Shown here: piece by piece, positions 55,500-64,000 of the stretch
Layout: every line of letters starts with the position of its first letter
Position numbering within the stretch: position 1 is the stretch's first letter
Position numbers and translations under genes: made by a program
The notes under the pieces: generated by a model
What the model saw: the letters and a program-made list of their open reading frames with translations, nothing else
Databases searched by the model: none
Told to the model about the DNA's origin: nothing
Assembly: GCF_001026905.1 (NCBI RefSeq)
Contig: NZ_LAQL01000005.1
Coordinates: 62,001 to 126,000 of the forward strand
Reading direction: 5' to 3'
DNA from: Kiloniella spongiae
Lineage (GTDB): Bacteria > Pseudomonadota > Alphaproteobacteria > Kiloniellales > Kiloniellaceae
Length of the DNA stretch: 64,000 nucleotides

Positions 55500-56531
55500 A
55501 TGAAGATTGAAATTATTGGCTCTGGCATTGTTGGCCTTTCCTGCGCCGCCTTTTTCACTGAACAGGATTGTGATGTCACCGTTATTTCAACCAGTAACGG
55601 TCCCGATGAAAGCTGTTGTTCCTGGTGGGCTGGCGGCATGCTGGCTCCTTGGTGTGAGATGGAAAGTGCAGAACCATTGATCGGTGAACTCGGTCTAGAA
55701 TCTATGAAATTCTGGGAGAAGTTCACGTCTTCTTACCAGAAAAAGGGAACACTGGTCGTTGCAACATCACGGGATTTACCAGATCTAAAGCGCTTTGGTC
55801 GCAGGACAGAAAACTGGCAACAAGTTAAACAAAATGAAATCGCCACACTGGAACCCGATCTTGCTGACCGCTTTACCACAGGTCTTTATTACCCGGAAGA
55901 AGCACACTTTGACCCCAGGCAAGTTTTACCCGAGTTGAAAAATTATCTCAAAAACAAGGGTGTTATATTCCAGTCAAATACCTCACTTTCAACACAAGAC
56001 CTTCATGCTCCCCCAAAAGCTGACCATCGAATTGACTGTCGAGGGCTAGCTGCACAAGATCACCTAGATGAACTTCGTGGCGTAAAGGGCGAAATGATTC
56101 TTATCAAAAGTAGCGAGGTAAAACTCTCCCGGCCTATTCGCCTGCTACACCCCAGAATTCCCCTCTATATTGTCCCCAGAGAGAATAATCTCTTTATGGT
56201 CGGAGCAACAATGATCGAAAATGAAAACAGATCCGGCGCGACAGTACGTTCTGTTCTGGAACTTTTATCAGCGGCCTATGCCTTGCACCCTGCCTTTGGC
56301 GAAGCTGAAATTATAGAAATAGGTGTTGATGCGCGCCCTGCCTTTCCCGATAATCTGCCCAGAATTATCCGCAAAGGAAACACTACCTATCTGAACGGCA
56401 TGTATCGACACGGATATCTTGCAGCACCCGCGATGGCAAAACGTTTGGTGGAACAAGTTCTGGGTTACAACACAACAACAACACCTTACGAACAAGCTAA
56501 CAAACCTGCTCTCTCAACAGGAAGTATGTGA
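55500..56531 (+). CDS. thiO: Glycine oxidase ThiO
   Basis: A 343-residue DAO-family flavoprotein with the FAD motif GSGIVGLS at 7-14, the WWAGGMLAP segment typical of ThiO, and a C-terminal HGYLAAPAMAKRLVEQ helix. It oxidises glycine to the dehydroglycine needed by ThiG for the thiazole ring. The position between thiC and thiS fixes the assignment among DAO relatives. Its stop overlaps the thiS start (TGATG). Confidence 0.92.
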   Translation: MKIEIIGSGIVGLSCAAFFTEQDCDVTVISTSNGPDESCCSWWAGGMLAPWCEMESAEPLIGELGLESMKFWEKFTSSYQKKGTLVVATSRDLPDLKRFGRRTENWQQVKQNEIATLEPDLADRFTTGLYYPEEAHFDPRQVLPELKNYLKNKGVIFQSNTSLSTQDLHAPPKADHRIDCRGLAAQDHLDELRGVKGEMILIKSSEVKLSRPIRLLHPRIPLYIVPRENNLFMVGATMIENENRSGATVRSVLELLSAAYALHPAFGEAEIIEIGVDARPAFPDNLPRIIRKGNTTYLNGMYRHGYLAAPAMAKRLVEQVLGYNTTTTPYEQANKPALSTGSM

Positions 56532-56728
56532 TGAATATTGTAGTAAACGGGCAGCCAGTCACAACACAGGCCGCTTCACTCTCCGATCTTTTAGCAGAAC
56601 ATGGATATGGAACGGCAAAAGTGGCAACAGCCGTTAACGGAACTCTTGCCCCGGCAAGTATGCGTCATGAACAAGAAATTGTAGACGGAGATCAAATTGA
56701 GATCGTCGCCCCAATGCAAGGTGGTTAA
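56531..56728 (+). CDS. thiS: Sulfur carrier protein ThiS
   Basis: A 65-residue beta-grasp carrier protein ending in the required Gly-Gly (APMQGG). Its C-terminus is thiocarboxylated and donates sulfur to Thi[11 protein letters not shown] is the usual start; the ATG at 56531 shares one base with the thiO stop, and a GTG one codon upstream is less likely. thiF is not in this window, so adenylation must be done by a protein encoded elsewhere. Confidence 0.95.
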   Translation: MNIVVNGQPVTTQAASLSDLLAEHGYGTAKVATAVNGTLAPASMRHEQEIVDGDQIEIVAPMQGG

Positions 56729-56730
56729 GG

Positions 56731-57519
56731 ATGACAATGAAGTTTTATGACGAAGAGATATCGTCACGGTTTCTTATCGGTACAGCCCTCTACCCTTCAC
56801 CCGCAATTATGCTAGAAGCTATCAAAGCTTCCCGAGCAGAAATTGTCACGGTTTCATTGCGTAGAGAATCAGGTACCGAACAAGCAGGGCAAAATTTTTG
56901 GTCCTTTATCAAGGACACCGGGGCAAAGGTACTTCCTAATACGGCTGGCTGTAAAAGCGTCAAGGAAGCCATTACCACCGCGCACATGGCCCGTGAAATT
57001 TTTGAAACGCCCTGGGTGAAACTCGAGGTTATCGGCGAGGATGATAGCCTGCAACCAGATGTATTTGGTTTAGTAGAAGCGGCGCGAATTCTAACCGAAG
57101 ACGGATTTCAGGTTTTCCCCTATACAACGGAAGATCTTGTCGTCGCTGAAAAGCTAATCGCTGCGGGATGTGAGATATTAATGCCCTGGGGTGCTCCTAT
57201 CGGTAGTGGACGGGGCCTCAACAATATCTATGGCCTTCGATCTTTACGAGCACACTTTCCGAATATACCGCTGATTGTTGATGCCGGTATCGGTTTGCCA
57301 TCCCATGCTGTCGCGGCAATGGAACTTGGCTATGATGCAGTCCTATTAAATACAGCCGTGGCGAAAGCGGGCGATCCGGTTCTTATGGCCACGGCCTTTG
57401 CCCTTGCAATTGAAAGTGGTCTGCAATGTTATCAGGCAGATCCTATTGAAAAACGTGATATGGCTGCTCCTTCGACCCCTGTTGCCGGACTACCTTTTTG
57501 GAATCAAGATCATGCTTAA
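56731..57519 (+). CDS. thiG: Thiazole synthase ThiG
   Basis: A 262-residue TIM-barrel enzyme that condenses deoxyxylulose-5-P, ThiS thiocarboxylate and dehydroglycine into the thiazole phosphate. The Schiff-base Lys97 is in [29 protein letters not shown] and [12 protein letters not shown] complete the family pattern. It starts 2 bases after thiS and overlaps thiE by 8 bases. Confidence 0.96.
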   Translation: MTMKFYDEEISSRFLIGTALYPSPAIMLEAIKASRAEIVTVSLRRESGTEQAGQNFWSFIKDTGAKVLPNTAGCKSVKEAITTAHMAREIFETPWVKLEVIGEDDSLQPDVFGLVEAARILTEDGFQVFPYTTEDLVVAEKLIAAGCEILMPWGAPIGSGRGLNNIYGLRSLRAHFPNIPLIVDAGIGLPSHAVAAMELGYDAVLLNTAVAKAGDPVLMATAFALAIESGLQCYQADPIEKRDMAAPSTPVAGLPFWNQDHA

Positions 57520-58123
57520 TCCCTTTTATCAAATTGTCGACGATGCCAAATGGTTGCCAAGGTTTTTGCCTCAGGGGCTTAAACTTGTCCAACTCCGTAT
57601 AAAAGATGCGTCAGAGGATCAACTCAGAGAACAAATCAACTATGCACAGGAACAGTGTCATGAATATGGTGCACAATTGGTTGTCAACGACTATTGGGAA
57701 TTGGCGATTGAGCTTGGGTGCGATTTCATTCACTTAGGTCAGGAAGATCTGGATGATGCAGATATCGGTGCTATTCGAGGTGCTGGGCTAAAACTGGGCA
57801 TCAGTACCCATGACGAGGGTGAACTGGAACGCGCACTGGATCTGGAGCCTGAATATGTTGCATTAGGCCCTGTCTACCCAACAATCTTGAAAAAAATGCA
57901 CTGGGCACCACAGGGAGCTGAAAACGTTAGCCGCTGGAAAGAAATGGTTGGTGATACGCCTCTTGTCGCGATCGGAGGACTATCCGTTGAACGTGCCCCG
58001 GACATCTATGCGGCAGGCGCTGATATTATCTGCGTTGTCACAGATGTTCTTTACAACGACAGTCCTGAAGAACGTCTTCAGGAATGGCTCGAGTTAAGCA
58101 CAACTCAGCTCGAAATAGATTAG
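57512..58123 (+). CDS. thiE: Thiamine phosphate synthase-like protein ThiE
   Basis: A 203-residue TIM-barrel protein of the TenI/ThiE family. Marks are [56 protein letters not shown] and [15 protein letters not shown]. ThiE joins HMP-PP and thiazole-P. The ATG at 57512 overlaps the thiG stop (ATGCTTAA). The phosphate-binding end reads [27 protein letters not shown], a little divergent from classical ThiE, so a TenI-like thiazole tautomerase role is possible. thiD is not in the window. Confidence 0.85.
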   Translation: MLNPFYQIVDDAKWLPRFLPQGLKLVQLRIKDASEDQLREQINYAQEQCHEYGAQLVVNDYWELAIELGCDFIHLGQEDLDDADIGAIRGAGLKLGISTHDEGELERALDLEPEYVALGPVYPTILKKMHWAPQGAENVSRWKEMVGDTPLVAIGGLSVERAPDIYAAGADIICVVTDVLYNDSPEERLQEWLELSTTQLEID

Positions 58124-58134
58124 CATTAAAAACA

Positions 58135-58160
58135 GCCTCACTCACAAACGCGAGTGAGGC
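58135..58160. terminator. Bidirectional terminator between thiE and pyc
   Basis: GCCTCACTC (58135-58143) and GAGTGAGGC (58152-58160) form a 9-bp stem with an 8-base loop between convergent genes. T-rich stretches follow on both strands (TGCTTCTTT and TGTTTTTA). Confidence 0.88.
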
Positions 58161-58169
58161 AATGCTTCT

Positions 58170-61100
58170 TTAGTCTTCAATAATTGCTAATAGATCTTTG
58201 GTTTCGACCTTTGATCCCGGTGTTACGAGGATCTTGCTGACCGTACCCGATTTTTCCGCAAGTACAGAGGTTTGCATCTTCATGGCCTCAATCGACATCA
58301 GGACATCCCCCTGCTCAACCAGATCGCCTTCACCAATCGATACTGTAACAATCAAACCTGGCATAGGGGCCCCCAAGTGATCAGCATTACCTGAATCAGC
58401 CTTTGGATGCGCCTCTTTTGCAGAAGCCCGACTGCGATCAAGAACCTTTACATTTCGTGGTTGGCCATTGAGCTCGAAGAAGACTGTACAAACACCTTCT
58501 TCATCGGGATCACTGATCGCGCGGAAGCGAATAATTAAAGTTTTCCCCTGATCAATATGAACAGAAAGCTCTTCACCAACATCCATACCATAGAAAAACA
58601 CAGGCGTCGGCAGAACAGAAACCCGTCCGAAATTCCGTTGATGCATGGCGAAATCAATAAAAACCTGGGGATACATTAGATAGGACGCAAACTCATTGTC
58701 GCTAATAGCCCGCTCTACTTTTTTCTCGACCTCAGCCCGTTCTTCCTTGAGATTAGCTGCCGGCATCAAAGATCCGGGACGATCCGTAATCGCGATTTCG
58801 TCTTTAAGTACCTTCGCCTGTAATGAAGCAGGGAACCCGCCAACTGGCTGCCCCAAATCCCCTTTGAAGAAAGAAACAACAGATTCAGGAAAGGCAATTT
58901 CCTTATCCGGGTTCTCGACATCAGCACGGGAAAGGTCACTTGTCACCATCATCAAAGCCATATCCCCCACGACCTTCGAAGATGGTGTGACCTTTACAAT
59001 ATCACCAAACATATCATTGACATTGGCGTAAGCCTTGGACACTTCGGGCCACCGCTCTTCAATACCTAGTGACCTGGCTTGCTGACGAAGGTTTGTATAC
59101 TGCCCCCCTGGCATTTCATGATGATAAACATCAGATGTGCCACTTTTGATGTCGCTTTCGAAACCAATATAGTTTGCTCTCACCTGTTCCCAATAGCTGG
59201 AAAGTTCCTGAAGGGATGTATCGTTTAAACCAGTATCCCGTTCTGTATTGCGAAGTGCCGCAGCAATAGACCCAAGGCTTGGCTGTGATGTCAGGCCACT
59301 CATAGAATCAATACAGGCATCAACCGCGTCCACACCCGCTTCAGCAGCAGCAATCACAGTGGCCGCAGAAATACCGCTGGTATCGTGTGTGTGGAAATGG
59401 ATAGGTAAATCGACCTCGTCCTTAAGGGCTTTTATCAGCGTTTTAGCTGCTGCTGGCTTCAAAAGACCAGCCATATCCTTGATACACAGAATATGTGCAC
59501 CAGCTGATTCCAGCTCCTTAGCCATATTTACATAATACTTAAGATCGTATTTCGGCCTTGAGGGGTCAAGAATATCGCCTGTATAGCAAATAGCCGCTTC
59601 ACAGATCTTTCCTGTTTCACAAACGGCATCCATCGCAACCCGCATATTTTCAACCCAGTTAAGGCTGTCAAAGACACGAAATACATCCATTCCGGCGTCT
59701 GCAGATTGCTGTACGAAATATTTAACAACGTTATCTGGGTAGTTGGTATAACCAACGCCGTTGGAAGCCCGAAGCAACATTTGCGTCAGCAAGTTAGGCA
59801 TTGTCGCCCTGAGTTTCTCCAGACGCTCCCAAGGGCATTCCTTCAAGAACCGCATGGATACATCAAAGGTCGCACCACCCCAGCATTCCATAGAAAAGAG
59901 ATTACTGAGATTTTCCGCATAATAAGGTGCCACAGAGGTTAAATCACTGGTCCGAACCCTGGTCGCGAGCAGAGATTGATGCGCATCACGGAAGGTTGTA
60001 TCCGTTACCAGTAAACGCTTTTCTTCTTTCATCCATTTCGCGACGGCTTCTGGCCCTTTTTGATCCAGGATCTGTTTTGCCCCATCGGGAACCTTGTTAC
60101 CTGACGTTACCGGAAGGCGCGCGACATGCGGATTTTCCGGATGCACACGCCCGGCAACTTCATCGTTACCGTTGACCATTACATCACCGATGAAACGCAA
60201 CAATCTTGATGCTCTGTCCCGCCTCTTGGGCATGTGGAAAAGTTCCGGAGTATCATCGATGAACTTAGTCGTATATTCCCCACCACGGAACTTCGGATGG
60301 GACAAGACGTTTTCAAGAAATGTCAGGTTGGTTGAAACACCTCTAATCCTGAATTCCCGAAGCGCACGATCCATACGTGCAATCGCCTCATCAGGAGTCC
60401 CGCCCCAGGCTGTAACTTTCTCGAGCAAAGAATCATAGTGACGGGTGACAACAGCGCCGGAAAAGGCCGTGCCGCCATCCAGACGAATACCAAACCCAGT
60501 CGCGCCTCTGTAAGCCAGAATCTTACCGTAATCAGGGATAAAGTTATTTTCTGGATCTTCTGTGGTCACACGACATTGAATAGCATTGCCATTCAATCTG
60601 ATACTTTCCTGAACAGGAACACCGGAAGAAGCATCACCAATTTTGCCCCCAGCAGCAATCTTGATCTGTGATTGAACGATATCTATCCCGGTTACTGTTT
60701 CCGTAACTGTGTGTTCAACTTGAACTCTTGGATTAACTTCGATGAAATAGAAGTTATCAGTATCCATGTCCATCAGGAATTCAACGGTTCCTGCATTGCC
60801 ATAATGTGCAGTTTTCGCAATGGCCAGAGCTGCGTCACAAAAAGCTTCGCGCTGTTCGTCGTTCAGATAAGGAGCAGGCGCGCGCTCGACAACTTTCTGA
60901 TTTCGGCGTTGAACAGAACAATCACGCTCAAAAAGGTGAACCACATTTCCGTGGCTATCACCAATAATTTGTACTTCAACGTGCCGCGCACGACGCACCA
61001 ACTTCTCGAGATATACTTCATCACTACCAAAAGCAGCTAAAGACTCTCTACGTGCAGCATCGACTTGTTCAAGCAATTCGTCAGCAGTTTCGATAACACG

Positions 61101-61658
61101 CATACCGCGACCACCGCCGCCCCAGCTTGCTTTGGTCATCAAGGGATATCCGACAGCAGCCGCCATTTTTGTTATTTCACCCTCATCTTGAGGGAGGGCA
61201 TCTGTTGCCGGCATTACAGGTGCACCCGCTTTCACAGCAAGATTACGTGCCGAGACCTTATTTCCAAGGCTACGCATTGTATCCCCAGTCGGGCCTACAA
61301 AGATGATACCGGCTGCTTTGCAAGCATCAGCAAATTCTGGGTTTTCAGATAAAAAACCATATCCCGGGTGAATAGCATCAACGCCCGCTTCTTTGGCAAC
61401 CCTAAGAATATCATCAATACCTAAATAAGCCTGAACAGGCCCCTGTCCTTCACCTACGAGATAACTTTCATCTGCTTTAAATCGATGCAGGGCAAAGCGG
61501 TCTTCATTAGAATAAATAGCAACGGTTTCAATACCAAGTTCAGTTGCCGCCCTGAATATTCGAATTGCAATCTCACTACGGTTAGCGACCAGTAATTTTT
61601 TGATTTTTTGATTTTCAAGATCACTCACAACTTTTCCCCTTGATCGGTTACTACTCAT
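58170..61658 (-). CDS. pyc: Pyruvate carboxylase
   Basis: The 1162-residue single-chain biotin enzyme carboxylates pyruvate to oxaloacetate. Domains in order: biotin carboxylase (about 18-470; KLLVANRSEIAIRIFRA, the ATP-grasp segment GGGGRGMRV, EVNPRVQVEHTVTE), carboxyltransferase (about 545-830; TDTTFRDAHQSLLATR and the metal site FHTHDTSG), and a C-terminal biotin carrier with Lys1127 in EAMKM. It is a full-length monomer-type Pyc with anaplerotic function. It is monocistronic, with a 342-base upstream region and a bidirectional terminator downstream. An alternative start further in is possible, since the first 15 residues are not conserved. Confidence 0.97.
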   Translation of the reverse strand: MSSNRSRGKVVSDLENQKIKKLLVANRSEIAIRIFRAATELGIETVAIYSNEDRFALHRFKADESYLVGEGQGPVQAYLGIDDILRVAKEAGVDAIHPGYGFLSENPEFADACKAAGIIFVGPTGDTMRSLGNKVSARNLAVKAGAPVMPATDALPQDEGEITKMAAAVGYPLMTKASWGGGGRGMRVIETADELLEQVDAARRESLAAFGSDEVYLEKLVRRARHVEVQIIGDSHGNVVHLFERDCSVQRRNQKVVERAPAPYLNDEQREAFCDAALAIAKTAHYGNAGTVEFLMDMDTDNFYFIEVNPRVQVEHTVTETVTGIDIVQSQIKIAAGGKIGDASSGVPVQESIRLNGNAIQCRVTTEDPENNFIPDYGKILAYRGATGFGIRLDGGTAFSGAVVTRHYDSLLEKVTAWGGTPDEAIARMDRALREFRIRGVSTNLTFLENVLSHPKFRGGEYTTKFIDDTPELFHMPKRRDRASRLLRFIGDVMVNGNDEVAGRVHPENPHVARLPVTSGNKVPDGAKQILDQKGPEAVAKWMKEEKRLLVTDTTFRDAHQSLLATRVRTSDLTSVAPYYAENLSNLFSMECWGGATFDVSMRFLKECPWERLEKLRATMPNLLTQMLLRASNGVGYTNYPDNVVKYFVQQSADAGMDVFRVFDSLNWVENMRVAMDAVCETGKICEAAICYTGDILDPSRPKYDLKYYVNMAKELESAGAHILCIKDMAGLLKPAAAKTLIKALKDEVDLPIHFHTHDTSGISAATVIAAAEAGVDAVDACIDSMSGLTSQPSLGSIAAALRNTERDTGLNDTSLQELSSYWEQVRANYIGFESDIKSGTSDVYHHEMPGGQYTNLRQQARSLGIEERWPEVSKAYANVNDMFGDIVKVTPSSKVVGDMALMMVTSDLSRADVENPDKEIAFPESVVSFFKGDLGQPVGGFPASLQAKVLKDEIAITDRPGSLMPAANLKEERAEVEKKVERAISDNEFASYLMYPQVFIDFAMHQRNFGRVSVLPTPVFFYGMDVGEELSVHIDQGKTLIIRFRAISDPDEEGVCTVFFELNGQPRNVKVLDRSRASAKEAHPKADSGNADHLGAPMPGLIVTVSIGEGDLVEQGDVLMSIEAMKMQTSVLAEKSGTVSKILVTPGSKVETKDLLAIIED

Positions 61659-62000
61659 TCAGGCCATTTTTCTTAATTCTTGATGCCATAAATGATTTTC
61701 AGAAACAGTTCAGATTTGCTGTCTTGGATGCGACACAGATATAGATCGTTTTAAACACAACAGGCACGATCAAAATCAATCGCAAATATTTAACAGTGGA
61801 AATGCCCTGTTATTAATATTTACGATGTACATATCACAATAAAGGGGAGCTATCATTTAGAAATAACGAATTTTTGAATAACAAGAAGTTGTACCAATAC
61901 AATACATATTGTACAGACAACCAACAAAAGCATACTTTATACAATATAAATAAATTAACCCTTAAAATAAGCGTTGAGTTAATAAGGGCCTTATACCCTC
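61659..62000. other. AT-rich intergenic region upstream of pyc
   Basis: This 342-base stretch holds no credible gene. TAACAG...CTGTTA (near 61792-61815) and TTGTACC...TGTACA (near 61888-61917) are weak inverted repeats in the likely pyc promoter area. A small ATAAG-GGC-CTTAT hairpin just below 62000 may end the PAS gene transcript. None is strong. Confidence 0.4.
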
Positions 62001-62516
62001 TCAGAGAATGTATTTTGCAAGTGGGGACGGCTCTATCAGTTGTTCAGTTTCGATAATAGACCCAAGGATCATATTTACATTCTGACCATCAGCAGCCAGC
62101 GGTAAAAGTAAACGCTTGTATAGCCGATAGTCTCTATCTTCTATTCCCCAAGTCACTTCACTAAAATGTGGGCTTCCTGTTTCGACCACAGCTTCAAATG
62201 CCTTTTGGACAATTTTCAGTTGTTCACCAGCGAATAGATCGTGAATAAATTTCCCTGTGCAATCTTTACCAATTATTTCAGTCATAATTGATCCCCATAA
62301 CCGATACTGGAATTGCTTTTCAGTTCCTATGAAATGTACATCAACCAATGCAATTCGCCCCAACAGGTCCGTTATATCAACAGGGTTAATATGCTGACGG
62401 CCAGGGAGCATTCTGTTGCTGGGGGTAACAGAATGCCAATAATCATGAAGACGACAAAAACTTTCTTCTGCCGCCGCTTTTTTTGGGAGTTTTTTTCCCC
62501 TGATTATATCTATCAA
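62001..62516 (-). CDS. PAS_5-like domain protein
   Basis: The 171-residue protein resembles the single-domain PAS_5 proteins common in Rhodospirillales. After a basic N-terminus, FCRLHDYWHSVTPSNRMLPGRQHINPVDITDLLGRI gives the typical MPGR-x-DI/VDI entry and the rest reads as a PAS fold (FQYRLWGSIMTEIIGKDCTGKFIHDLF). No output domain is present, so it may be a stand-alone sensor or adaptor whose partner is unknown. It is upstream of pyc on the same strand, separated by about 340 bases. Confidence 0.7.
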   Translation of the reverse strand: MIDIIRGKKLPKKAAAEESFCRLHDYWHSVTPSNRMLPGRQHINPVDITDLLGRIALVDVHFIGTEKQFQYRLWGSIMTEIIGKDCTGKFIHDLFAGEQLKIVQKAFEAVVETGSPHFSEVTWGIEDRDYRLYKRLLLPLAADGQNVNMILGSIIETEQLIEPSPLAKYIL

Positions 62517-62632
62517 CTATCTCATCCAATAAGACAGAAGTAACCCCGCCACTTGTATAACATAATAAACCCTAAGAATTACTTACTTTTTAGATGTGCT
62601 TATCGAGCTACACAGATTTGTGATTTCAAATA

Positions 62633-63223
62633 GTGCATAAATCTATTCAAAATAAAAAAATGCGGATACAAAATTTATTATTATTGCTCTTTATGACTGC
62701 ATTACCCCTCTCTTTTGGGAATAGCACTAAAGCTGATCAGAAAGATGGGCGATTACCAGTACTGTTTGATAATCTTCTTACCGCACCGCCCGGCCCCTAT
62801 AGCATCATTATTGAAAGTAAAATTTGGGTAATTTGGCTGGAGAGCTCAGACAAAAAAATCACCGAACTGATGGCACAAGCATCAAGAGCAACACAAAACA
62901 AAAAATACACTGAAGCTCTGAATTATTACACTGAGGTCATACAACATAACCCGAACTATGCTGAAGGATGGAACAAACGTGCTCTTGTCAACTACCTGAC
63001 CGGGAATTACGATAAATCCTTGTCAGATATCAACAGAACCCTAACTTTAGAACCAAGACATTTTGGCGCAATTTCAGGGCAAGGGTTGATATATTCAGCC
63101 CAAAAGAAATGGGTTCTTGCAAAAAAATCCTTCGAAAGCGCGTTACTCATACACCCCAATATGCAAGGCCCCAGATTAAACTTGAAAATATTAAATCGTC
63201 AAAATTTTGAAGAAGAGATTTAG
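62633..63223 (+). CDS. Exported TPR-repeat protein
   Basis: A 196-residue protein with an N-terminal signal-like hydrophobic stretch (NLLLLLFMTALPLSFG) and about two to three tetratricopeptide repeats (about 85-185; KYTEALNYYTEVIQHNPNYAEGWNKRA, YDKSLSDINRTLTLEPRHFGAI, WVLAKKSFESALLIHP). It is probably periplasmic and mediates protein contacts. The start is uncertain: GTG at 62633 or ATG at 62660 (MRIQNLLLL), neither with a clear ribosome site. It is convergent with the prepilin peptidase gene only 5 bases away. Confidence 0.7.
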   Translation: MHKSIQNKKMRIQNLLLLLFMTALPLSFGNSTKADQKDGRLPVLFDNLLTAPPGPYSIIIESKIWVIWLESSDKKITELMAQASRATQNKKYTEALNYYTEVIQHNPNYAEGWNKRALVNYLTGNYDKSLSDINRTLTLEPRHFGAISGQGLIYSAQKKWVLAKKSFESALLIHPNMQGPRLNLKILNRQNFEEEI

Positions 63224-63228
63224 CTTAA

Positions 63229-63732
63229 TTACGTACCCCAGAATGGTAACTGATCAAAAACAATCAAAACGGCACCACCAATAGAAACGCCATAAGGCAC
63301 CCCTCCGTTACGTTGCAACCACTCAGGCAAAATAATGTTAAATCTTGCCAAAAGAAATTCTATTTGCGGTGCCACTTTTCTTAACACCAAAATAAATACA
63401 ACCTGTAACCCACCAACTAAAGACATGATCAAGACAAAAGCCGGTAACAGATCCAGCCCGGTCCAAAGAGCAAGGCTCGCCATGAATTTCACATCCCCGC
63501 CCCCTAAAATTCTAAAGGTAAAAAGAAGCATTCCAGTGATAAGAACCACCCCGAAAGAAATCAGATGATCAAAAAAAGGGGTCGGCATATTACTGCCGAG
63601 ATAGGCGACAGGAAAAAGCAAAATGACAGCTAAAGACAAAACATTGGGGATCCGCATTTGAATGAGATCCATCAGCATAGCCAAAACAACGAATGCAACA
63701 AAAACAATCTTGGTTATAAACAATGGATCCAT
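63229..63732 (-). CDS. CpaA-type prepilin peptidase (A24)
   Basis: The 167-residue polytopic membrane protein is the catalytic half of type IV prepilin peptidase without the methyltransferase domain. The two catalytic aspartates are Asp22 in MDLIQMRIPN and Asp80 in GGGDVKF. ATG at 63732 (MDPLFITKIVFV) has GAGG about 6 bases upstream and is preferred over the longer frame to 63759. CpaA processes Flp/Tad pilins, but no other tad gene is in the window, so its cluster is elsewhere or it is a solitary copy. Confidence 0.88.
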   Translation of the reverse strand: MDPLFITKIVFVAFVVLAMLMDLIQMRIPNVLSLAVILLFPVAYLGSNMPTPFFDHLISFGVVLITGMLLFTFRILGGGDVKFMASLALWTGLDLLPAFVLIMSLVGGLQVVFILVLRKVAPQIEFLLARFNIILPEWLQRNGGVPYGVSIGGAVLIVFDQLPFWGT

Positions 63733-63856
63733 AAATGCCTCGAAAAGAAATACATGCAATTTGTTGGATCAATAAAAAATGTCCGCCAATAAGCCTTATA
63801 TAATCAGCACAGGAGAGTAAATTCATAGTTAAAATAATATAATCTTTTGAATTTTT

Positions 63857-63908
63857 TTAAGCATATTTAATTTTAATTGAACGTCCAATTAAAATTAAAT
63901 ATGCTTAA
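63857..63908. promoter_or_regulatory. 23-bp palindrome with BetI operator-like core
   Basis: Arms at 63857-63879 and 63886-63908 are exact inverse copies around a 6-base centre (AACGTC). The middle reads ATTGAACGTCCAAT, which resembles the BetI operator core as I recall it. It ends 32 bases before the betI start, so BetI autoregulation of a choline oxidation operon is the natural reading. Confidence 0.75.
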
Positions 63909-63940
63909 GCTGGAATTTTCAACAAACGAGACCAAGAACA

Positions 63941-64000
63941 ATGCCCAAAGTGGGAATGGAAGCCATACGAAGAAAGCAACTTATCGAAGCAACCATCTCC
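63941..64000 (+). CDS. betI: Choline-responsive repressor BetI (5' end only)
   Basis: The last 60 bases encode MPKVGMEAIRRKQLIEATIS, the characteristic N-terminus of BetI, a TetR-family repressor of choline-to-betaine genes. The gene runs off the right edge, so only the start of the DNA-binding domain is seen. The palindrome just upstream supports the call. betB and betA would be expected next. Confidence 0.9.
   Translation, partial: MPKVGMEAIRRKQLIEATIS

Overview
The window looks like chromosomal DNA of a marine, facultatively denitrifying alphaproteobacterium, probably in or near Rhodospirillales/Kiloniellales. That placement is an inference from family resemblance and gene content: DUF2849/DUF934-linked sulfur genes, CpaA, BetI, ProXWV with a double permease, periplasmic nitrate reductase, and no sugar PTS. 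Base composition is moderate (mid-40s % G+C by eye) and even. I see no tRNA, rRNA, insertion sequence, prophage or CRISPR array. Nearly all the DNA is ordinary, tightly packed metabolic operons, so the interest lies mainly in the regulatory DNA and in operon composition.

Layout. 1-2.6 kb: two unknown proteins and an HI0933-type flavoprotein. 2.7-12.6 kb (minus strand): a glycine betaine/methylated amine locus with an Fe-dependent alcohol dehydrogenase, a dimethylglycine/sarcosine dehydrogenase-like enzyme, a choline-kinase-like phosphotransferase, a fused double permease, ProV, ProX and a DeoR regulator. 12.7-15.6 kb: HrpB and a small secreted Cys-rich protein. 15.8-21.1 kb (minus): assimilatory sulfate/sulfite reduction (cysG, DUF2849, cysI, cysH, DUF934, fdxA). 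21.4-23.5 kb: pyridoxal kinase and an AmgK-like sugar kinase. 23.6-27.7 kb (plus): hutU-hutH-hutC with twin operator-like palindromes. 27.8-33.8 kb: MnmC, AsmA, an OmpA-type lipoprotein and a dual-CDGSH protein.

33.8-46.7 kb is a divergent amino-sugar locus. Leftward runs kinase-gntR-nagB-II-nagA-Gfo/Idh-fba-pfkB; rightward runs murQ and a complete carbohydrate ABC importer. Together they would import amino sugars, phosphorylate them with ATP in the cytoplasm, cleave the MurNAc lactyl ether, deacetylate and deaminate to fructose-6-P, and perhaps continue to triose phosphates. A repeated 22-bp element lies between the two arms.

46.7-53.2 kb is respiratory nitrate reduction: an FNR box, napDABC, a hybrid histidine kinase, and a very short napE on the opposite strand with its own perfect FNR box. 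53.4-58.1 kb is a TPP-riboswitch-controlled thiCOSGE operon whose ribosome site can be hidden in a hairpin. 58.2-64 kb holds pyruvate carboxylase, a PAS_5-like protein, a TPR protein, a CpaA prepilin peptidase and, at the right edge, the first codons of betI behind a long palindrome. betI links back to the betaine genes at the left, since its neighbours normally make betaine from choline.
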